A model generated the notes under the pieces. It saw nothing but the letters and a program-made list of their open reading frames with translations. It was not told the origin of the DNA and did no database searches. Shown piece by piece: positions 58,132 through 64,000 of a stretch of 64,000 bases of DNA. How positions within the stretch are numbered: position 1 is the first letter of the stretch; every line of letters starts with the position of its first letter. The stretch comes from Hyphomicrobiales bacterium. Its GTDB lineage: Bacteria; Pseudomonadota; Alphaproteobacteria; Rhizobiales; Ancalomicrobiaceae. The DNA is taken from the NCBI GenBank assembly GCA_021286855.1, contig JAJTBO010000006.1, forward strand, positions 102,860-166,859, given 5' to 3'. A program made the position numbers and the translations under genes.

Positions 58132-59394
58132 ATGCCGATCGAAAAAGACCATCAGTATTACGATCTCGTCGTCATCGGCGGCGGGCCGGGCGGGCTCACC
58201 GCCGCGATCTACGGCGGACGCGCCCGACTGAAGACGCTGCTGATCGAAAAGAGCCTGATCGGCGGCCTGGCGACCTACACCAACGAGATCGCCAACTTCC
58301 CCGGCTTTCCGGACGGCATCGGCGGGCTCGAGCTGATGCGCCAGTTCGAGCATCAGGCCAAGCACTTCGGCGTCGACTTCAAGATCAGCCCGGTCAAGTC
58401 GGTGAACCTCGAGGGCACCGACAAGACGGTCGAGACCTTCCGCACCGTCTATCACGCCAAGGCGGTGGTGATCGCCACCGGCGGCAAGCCGCGGCTCCTC
58501 GGCGCGCCGGGCGAGGAACACTTCCTCTACGACAAAGGCATCTCCTTCTGCGCGACCTGCGACGCGGCGAGCTGCAAGGACAAGGTGGTGATGGTGATCG
58601 GCTCGGGCGACGCCGCGGTCGAGGAAGGCCTGTTCCTGACCAAGTTCGCCTCCAAGGTGATCATGTCGGTGATCCACGAAGAGGGCCACATGGACGCCAA
58701 CGCGGTCGCGCAACAGGACGCGATGCGCGAACCGAAGATGGAGTTCCGCTGGAACACCGTCGTCGATCACTTCGAGGGCGACGAGCGCCTCTCCTGCGTG
58801 GTGCTGAAGGACACGCGGACCGGCGATCTGATCCCGGTCGACGTCGACCGCTGCTTCTACTTCATCGGCTATCTGCCGGCGACCGAACTGTTCCGCGGTC
58901 AGGTGACGCTCGACGAACGCGGCTACATCCCGACCAACACGCGGATGCAGACCAATCTGGAAGGCGTCTTCGCCGCCGGCGACGTTCGTCAGACCTGTCT
59001 GAGGCAGGTCGCCACCGCGGTCGGCGACGGCGCCATCGCCGGCTTCGAGGCGGAGCGCTACATCGCCGAGCTCGAGGTCTACGAGAAGCAGCTGATGCAG
59101 GCCGAGAAGCCCGGCCTGATCTACGTCTATTCGCCGATCGACCAGCGTTCGCGCGACTTCCTGCCAACCGTGCGCGAACTCGAACGCGACTTCGACGGCA
59201 AGATCAAGGTCAGTCTGGTCGACACCTACAAGGGCGAATGCCTCGCGGCGCGGCTCGGCGCGGTGGAGAGCCCGTCGCTCGTCTACACCAAGGAAGGCAA
59301 GGTCGTCGGCAAGTCGCGCGACCTCGCCCGCGATCGGATCGCCGAGATGCTGGCCGATCTCGTCGAAGGCCGGGTTCCGACTCCGGCGGAGTGA
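58132..59394 (+). CDS. thioredoxin-reductase-like flavoprotein with thioredoxin-fold tail
   Basis: 420 residues. FAD site VVIGGGPGGLTAAIYGGRA, redox C140-A-T-C143 followed by DAASC148, second nucleotide site VIGSGDAAVEEG, and FAAGDVRQTCLRQVATAVGDG are those of thioredoxin reductase. The HRRxxxR motif that binds NADPH is H182-E-E-G-H-M-D188, so all three Arg are missing. Residues 325-415 have a thioredoxin fold (LIYVYSPIDQRS, cis-Pro ESPSLVYTKEGK) without CxxC. Probably reduces a sulfur species handled by TusA/YeeE, with NADH or another donor. Confidence 0.85.
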   Translation: MPIEKDHQYYDLVVIGGGPGGLTAAIYGGRARLKTLLIEKSLIGGLATYTNEIANFPGFPDGIGGLELMRQFEHQAKHFGVDFKISPVKSVNLEGTDKTVETFRTVYHAKAVVIATGGKPRLLGAPGEEHFLYDKGISFCATCDAASCKDKVVMVIGSGDAAVEEGLFLTKFASKVIMSVIHEEGHMDANAVAQQDAMREPKMEFRWNTVVDHFEGDERLSCVVLKDTRTGDLIPVDVDRCFYFIGYLPATELFRGQVTLDERGYIPTNTRMQTNLEGVFAAGDVRQTCLRQVATAVGDGAIAGFEAERYIAELEVYEKQLMQAEKPGLIYVYSPIDQRSRDFLPTVRELERDFDGKIKVSLVDTYKGECLAARLGAVESPSLVYTKEGKVVGKSRDLARDRIAEMLADLVEGRVPTPAE

Positions 59395-59416
59395 GCGCGA
59401 GCGCGATTGGAAATCC

Positions 59417-59440
59417 GACCGGCGGCTCCGTCCGCCGGTC
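59417..59440 (+). terminator. hairpin after the flavoprotein gene
   Basis: GACCGGCGG (59417-59425), 6-nt loop, CCGCCGGTC (59432-59440), perfect 9-bp stem 22 bases past the stop; weak T content after it. It closes the tusA-yeeE cluster. Confidence 0.55.
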
Positions 59441-59613
59441 GACTTGGCGTTGCCGCCCACCCCGGCAAACATGTCACTCGGAAATCTACGGGCGATGACG
59501 GCGAAAGGCGATCGGATTAGACAAAGGTCGATCGCACCGTCAACCGATCGAGCGACACGGGCCCGTCGCGGGCTCGCCGGAGGATGGGTGAGGACGGCGC
59601 AGGGAGAGGCGAC

Positions 59614-61023
<1,410 letters not shown>

Positions 61024-61033
61024 GTGCGCAGCG

Positions 61034-61122
61034 CGCGGCGCGCCGCGTCTCACTATCAAGACTCGACAATCGCTCGAAACACCAATGAGTTGGCGGATTT
61101 CACAAAATCCGCGCGTCTCACT
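61034..61122 (+). promoter_or_regulatory. paired upstream activator sequences for the sigma-54 regulator
   Basis: CGCGTCTCACT occurs at 61034-61044 and 61112-61122, 78 bp apart, and the similarity extends to 19 of 23 bases in each copy. They are about 150 and 70 bases upstream of the -24 element, the usual enhancer distance. A hairpin (61093-61100 with 61105-61112) overlaps the second copy. Confidence 0.6.
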
Positions 61123-61191
61123 TTCGCGACACGAAGGACGACCTTCGTCGGAGATACGGCGGAAAACCGCCGCTTTCCGGCCGTCCTGCAG

Positions 61192-61208
61192 TTGGAACGG
61201 ACCTTGCT
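61192..61208 (+). promoter_or_regulatory. sigma-54 (-24/-12) promoter of the gntP operon
   Basis: TTGGAACG-N4-TTGCT (61192-61199, 61204-61208) against the consensus TTGGCACG-N4-TTGCW: one mismatch, exact spacing. The leader to the permease ATG would be about 455 bases. That AT-rich leader also holds an AGTCTC/GAGACT hairpin (61444-61461) followed by T-rich sequence; no gene was recognised in the 653-base gap. Confidence 0.75.
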
Positions 61209-61582
61209 ACCGTGTGGAAGCACCCTCGACGCCTTGCCCCAGCACAACGACACCTTGTCAGGGAAACGAGAAGAACATAATATAAAACCCCTCAAATGAA
61301 ATTACCTGAGACAAATAAACTGGTAACTCGCGTTGCCGGTTTGTATTTGTTATTTAAAATAAAGTCATAGGTATTCAGACAGACCAATTCTCTTCTTTCA
61401 TAATCCTTATTCTGCCGCTAGATTGCCGCAGGCTGATGAATAAAGTCTCAAGATAGAGACTCTTCTTTCGTCGTCAATTCATGCGAACGAGTTCATCCCA
61501 GATGTCGCCGACGTCGCGGGAGCGAGTTCGTCGTGCCTCCGTCCGCGCGGCCGTTCGATCGGCCGCAACACGAACGGGGACG

Positions 61583-61596
61583 GTTCCCTAGGGAAC
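61583..61596. promoter_or_regulatory. 14-bp perfect palindrome upstream of the permease gene
   Basis: GTTCCCTAGGGAAC, perfect with a CTAG centre, 80 bases before the permease ATG. Possibly an operator for a second regulator within the leader. Confidence 0.35.
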
Positions 61597-61676
61597 GAGA
61601 ATCGCCCACCGAGGACGCACAAGCCCTCGGCTCAGGGAAGAAACCGACCATAAGTATCTGAAAAGGAACGAAGGTC

Positions 61677-63077
61677 ATGAGTTTTCTGATCGCATTGGGA
61701 GCGCTGGCATTCCTGATGTTCGTCGCCTATCGAGGCATGAGCGTCATCCTGTTCGCGCCGATCGCCGCCCTCGGGGCCGTCCTGCTGACCGATCCGGCCG
61801 CCGTGCCGGCGATGTTCACCGACAAGTTCATGGTGTCGATGGTCAGCTTCGTTAAGGCCTACTTCCCGGTCTTCTTGCTCGGCGCCGTGTTCGGCAAGGT
61901 CATCGAGATGTCCGGCTTCGCCAAGTCGATCGTCGCGGCGACCGTGCGCGTCCTCGGCGCAGGCCAGGCGATGTTCGCCATCGTGATCGTCGGCTGCATC
62001 CTGACCTACGGCGGCGTGTCGCTGTTCGTCGTGGTGTTCGCGGTCTATCCGTTCGCCGCCGAAATGTTCCGTGCTTCGAACATCCCCAAGCGCCTGATCC
62101 CCGGCACCATCGCGCTCGGCGCCTTCACGGCGACCATGGACTCGTTCCCGGGCACGCCGCAGATCCAGAACATCATCCCGACCAGCTATTTCGGCACCAA
62201 CGCCTATGCCGCGCCGGTGCTCGGCACGATCGGCGGCCTGCTGATCCTGGCGATCGGCATGGTCTATCTGAACTGGCGTCGTCGCCAGGCGCTCGCCGCC
62301 GGCGAAGGTTACGGCGAAGGCCACACCAACGAGCCCGAACCGATCGACACCGCCAGCCTGCCGAACCCGATCCTCGCGGTCTCTCCGCTGGTCATCGTCG
62401 GCGTGGTCAACTGGATCCTCACCAACAAGGTGATCCCGACCTTCTACAAGGACGGCTACTCGATCCCGTGGATCACTCCCGGCCAGCCCGGCGTCACCGT
62501 CGCGAAGATCTCCTCGATCTCGGCGATCTGGGCGGTCGAAGGCGCGCTGCTCCTCGGCATCCTGGTGGTGCTCGCCTTCTCCTTCAAGACGGTCGTCGCC
62601 AAGTTCGCCGACGGCACCAAGGCCGCGATCGCCGGCGCTCTGCTCGCCTCGATGAACACCGCTTCGGAATACGGCTTCGGCTCCGTCATCGCCGCCCTGC
62701 CGGGCTTCCTGGTGGTGCGCGACGGCCTGGCCGCGATCCCGGACCCGCTGATCCGCGAAGCCGTCACCGTCACCTCGCTCGCCGGCATCACCGGTTCGGC
62801 GTCGGGCGGCATGGGCATCGCGCTCGCCGCCATGGCCAACACCTTCAAGGACATGGCCACCGCCGCCGGCATCCCGTTCGAAGTGCTGCATCGCGTCGCC
62901 TCGATGGCGTCGGGCGGCATGGACACGCTGCCGCACAACGGCGCCGTCATCACGCTGCTGATGGTCACCGGTCTGACGCACAAGACCTCCTACAAGGACG
63001 TCTTCGCGATCACCTGCATCAAGACCTCGATGGTGTTCGTCGTCATCGCTCTCTACTACCTCACGGGGCTCGTTTGA
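61677..63077 (+). CDS. GntP-family permease, probably for 3-hydroxybutyrate
   Basis: 466-residue inner-membrane symporter with about 12-14 hydrophobic segments. GntP-family landmarks: FSVVVF-like LTYGGVSLFVVVFAVYPFAAEMF, DSFPGTPQIQNIIPTSYFGTNAYAAP, and GGMDTLPHNGAVITLL. This branch (with the DSFPGTPQ motif) is found with 3-hydroxybutyrate dehydrogenase genes, unlike gluconate permeases. GGAA ribosome site. bdhA starts one base after its stop. Confidence 0.88.
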   Translation: MSFLIALGALAFLMFVAYRGMSVILFAPIAALGAVLLTDPAAVPAMFTDKFMVSMVSFVKAYFPVFLLGAVFGKVIEMSGFAKSIVAATVRVLGAGQAMFAIVIVGCILTYGGVSLFVVVFAVYPFAAEMFRASNIPKRLIPGTIALGAFTATMDSFPGTPQIQNIIPTSYFGTNAYAAPVLGTIGGLLILAIGMVYLNWRRRQALAAGEGYGEGHTNEPEPIDTASLPNPILAVSPLVIVGVVNWILTNKVIPTFYKDGYSIPWITPGQPGVTVAKISSISAIWAVEGALLLGILVVLAFSFKTVVAKFADGTKAAIAGALLASMNTASEYGFGSVIAALPGFLVVRDGLAAIPDPLIREAVTVTSLAGITGSASGGMGIALAAMANTFKDMATAAGIPFEVLHRVASMASGGMDTLPHNGAVITLLMVTGLTHKTSYKDVFAITCIKTSMVFVVIALYYLTGLV

Positions 63078-63078
63078 T

Positions 63079-63864
63079 ATGTCTCTCAAGGGTAAAATCG
63101 CCGTCGTCACCGGCTCCACGTCCGGCATCGGTCTCGGCATCGCCACGGCGCTGGCCAAACAGGGCGCCTCGATCATGCTCAACGGCTTCGGCGACGCCGA
63201 CGCCATCGAGAAGGAGCGCTCCGGCCTCGCCGCCACCCATGGCGTCGACGTCGCCTTCGATCCGGCCGACCTTTCGAAGGCCGACGAAGTCCGCCGCCTG
63301 ATCTCGGCCACCGAAGCGCGCTTCGGCCGGGTCGACATCCTGGTCAACAACGCCGGCATCCAGTTCGTCGCGCCGATCGAAGAGTTCCCGGCCGAGCGCT
63401 GGGACGCGGTGATGGCGATCAACCTGTCGGCGGTGTTCCACTCGACCGCCGCCGCCCTGCCGGGCATGAAGGCCCGCAACTTCGGCCGGATCATCAACAT
63501 CGCCTCGGCGCACGGTCTCGTCGCCTCGGCCAACAAGGTCGCCTATGTCGCCGCCAAGCACGGCGTCGTCGGCATCACCAAGGTGACGGCGCTGGAGACG
63601 GCGCTGACCGGCATCACCTGCAACGCGATCTGCCCCGGCTGGGTGCTCACGCCCCTGGTCCAGAAGCAGATCGACGCGATCGCGGCGAAGGACGGCATCT
63701 CCGAGCCCGAGGCGCGCCGCAAGTTGCTCGAGGAGAAGCAGCCCTCGCTCGACTTCGCCACTCCGGATCAGATCGGCGAGTTGGCGGTGTTCCTAGCCTC
63801 CGACGCGGCCGCGCAGATCCGCGGCGCCTCCATCAGCATCGACGGCGGCTGGACCGCCCGTTGA
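63079..63864 (+). CDS. bdhA: D-3-hydroxybutyrate dehydrogenase
   Basis: 261-residue short-chain dehydrogenase oxidising (R)-3-hydroxybutyrate to acetoacetate with NAD+. VTGSTSGIGLGIA (coenzyme), LVNNAGIQFVAPIEEFP, S143 in NIASAHGLVAS, Y156-VAA-K160, and NAICPGWVLTPLVQKQI with the substrate-binding QKQI helix that marks BDH. Cotranscribed with the permease; a CoA-transferase gene follows to activate the acetoacetate. Confidence 0.95.
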   Translation: MSLKGKIAVVTGSTSGIGLGIATALAKQGASIMLNGFGDADAIEKERSGLAATHGVDVAFDPADLSKADEVRRLISATEARFGRVDILVNNAGIQFVAPIEEFPAERWDAVMAINLSAVFHSTAAALPGMKARNFGRIINIASAHGLVASANKVAYVAAKHGVVGITKVTALETALTGITCNAICPGWVLTPLVQKQIDAIAAKDGISEPEARRKLLEEKQPSLDFATPDQIGELAVFLASDAAAQIRGASISIDGGWTAR

Positions 63865-63870
63865 CGCTTT

Positions 63871-63907
63871 CGCCGGGGGCGGCCGACCTCGGTCGTCCGC
63901 CCCGGCG
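63871..63907 (+). other. intercistronic hairpin between bdhA and the CoA-transferase gene
   Basis: CGCCGGGGGCGG (63871-63882) pairs with CCGCCCCGGCG (63897-63907) with one bulge, enclosing a smaller CGACC/GGTCG stem. No T tract. It may tune downstream expression or stabilise the upstream mRNA. Confidence 0.45.
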
Positions 63908-63948
63908 TTCGCGAGACCATCTCGCGCTCTTTCAGGAGAGGATACGCA

Positions 63949-64000
63949 ATGACCAAACTGACCGCTCTGGCGGAAGCCGTGGCGATGATACCGGACGGCG
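63949..64000 (+). CDS. 3-oxoacid CoA-transferase subunit A (start only)
   Basis: The first 17 codons of a gene cut by the window end: MTKLTALAEAVAMIPDG, with AGGAGAGG seven bases upstream. The KL.TLAEAVA.IPDG start is that of the alpha subunit of 3-oxoacid (succinyl- or acetate-) CoA-transferases such as ScoA/AtoD. Following bdhA it would turn acetoacetate into acetoacetyl-CoA. The call rests on 17 residues plus context. Confidence 0.6.
   Translation, partial: MTKLTALAEAVAMIPDG

Overview
The window is very GC-rich, densely coded DNA on both strands. Gene content points to an alphaproteobacterium of the Hyphomicrobiales (Rhizobiales): AddAB instead of RecBCD, MbfA-type membrane ferritin, a GH13 AglA-like glucosidase, MmsA, short ATGA overlaps between cotranscribed genes, and dispersed palindromic repeats of a type common in that order. 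This placement is an inference from gene families; no species is claimed. There is no phage, insertion sequence, CRISPR array or rRNA. The only structural RNA seen is a tRNA-Lys(CTT).

Layout. 1-9275: recombination and stress genes (addB 3' part, addA, trxA, grpE with a heat-shock-like promoter), then hrpB and a small MarR. 9353-13897: a phosphatase, a RES/Xre toxin-antitoxin pair with two tandem operator-like palindromes, truA-fmt and an FAH-family hydrolase. 14033-16597: an ahpC-ahpF operon behind a well-matched OxyR site. 16729-24035: alpha-glucosidase, Bcr-type MFS exporter, GH3 beta-glucosidase, and a YddA-like ABC exporter whose ATPase motifs are degenerate. 24202-32739: GMC oxidoreductase, mmsA with a divergent LysR, a BigR/SqrR-like ArsR repressor, a TetR regulator, hydroxyacid dehydrogenase, an SH3 protein and a Cys-tailed MarR. 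32816-37109: orphan TRAP solute receptor, mbfA-dut, cysK and phnA.

37194-46898 is a fatty-acid catabolism block, all on the minus strand: SCP2-like protein, fadL, fadD, a MerR regulator, thiolase, a 3-hydroxyacyl-CoA dehydrogenase/enoyl-CoA hydratase fusion and an acyl-CoA dehydrogenase. Its 3' end has been amplified as a 39-bp tandem repeat. 47095-49837 is a translationally coupled EEP-NUDIX-PhzF operon. 50084-52447 is a NIT-domain chemoreceptor ending in a PilZ domain. leuA (52822) is preceded by a leucine-codon-rich leader peptide and a strong hairpin, so attenuation control is likely.

56371-59394 is the least conventional cluster. It holds a TusA-like sulfur carrier, a YeeE/YedE transporter split into two genes in reversed order, and a thioredoxin-reductase-like flavoprotein that lacks the NADPH-binding arginines and carries a thioredoxin-fold tail without CxxC. 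This looks like a sulfur (or selenium) uptake and trafficking module. The window ends with a sigma-54 activator (59614), paired upstream repeats and a -24/-12 promoter driving a GntP permease, 3-hydroxybutyrate dehydrogenase and the start of a 3-oxoacid CoA-transferase, i.e. a 3-hydroxybutyrate use operon.
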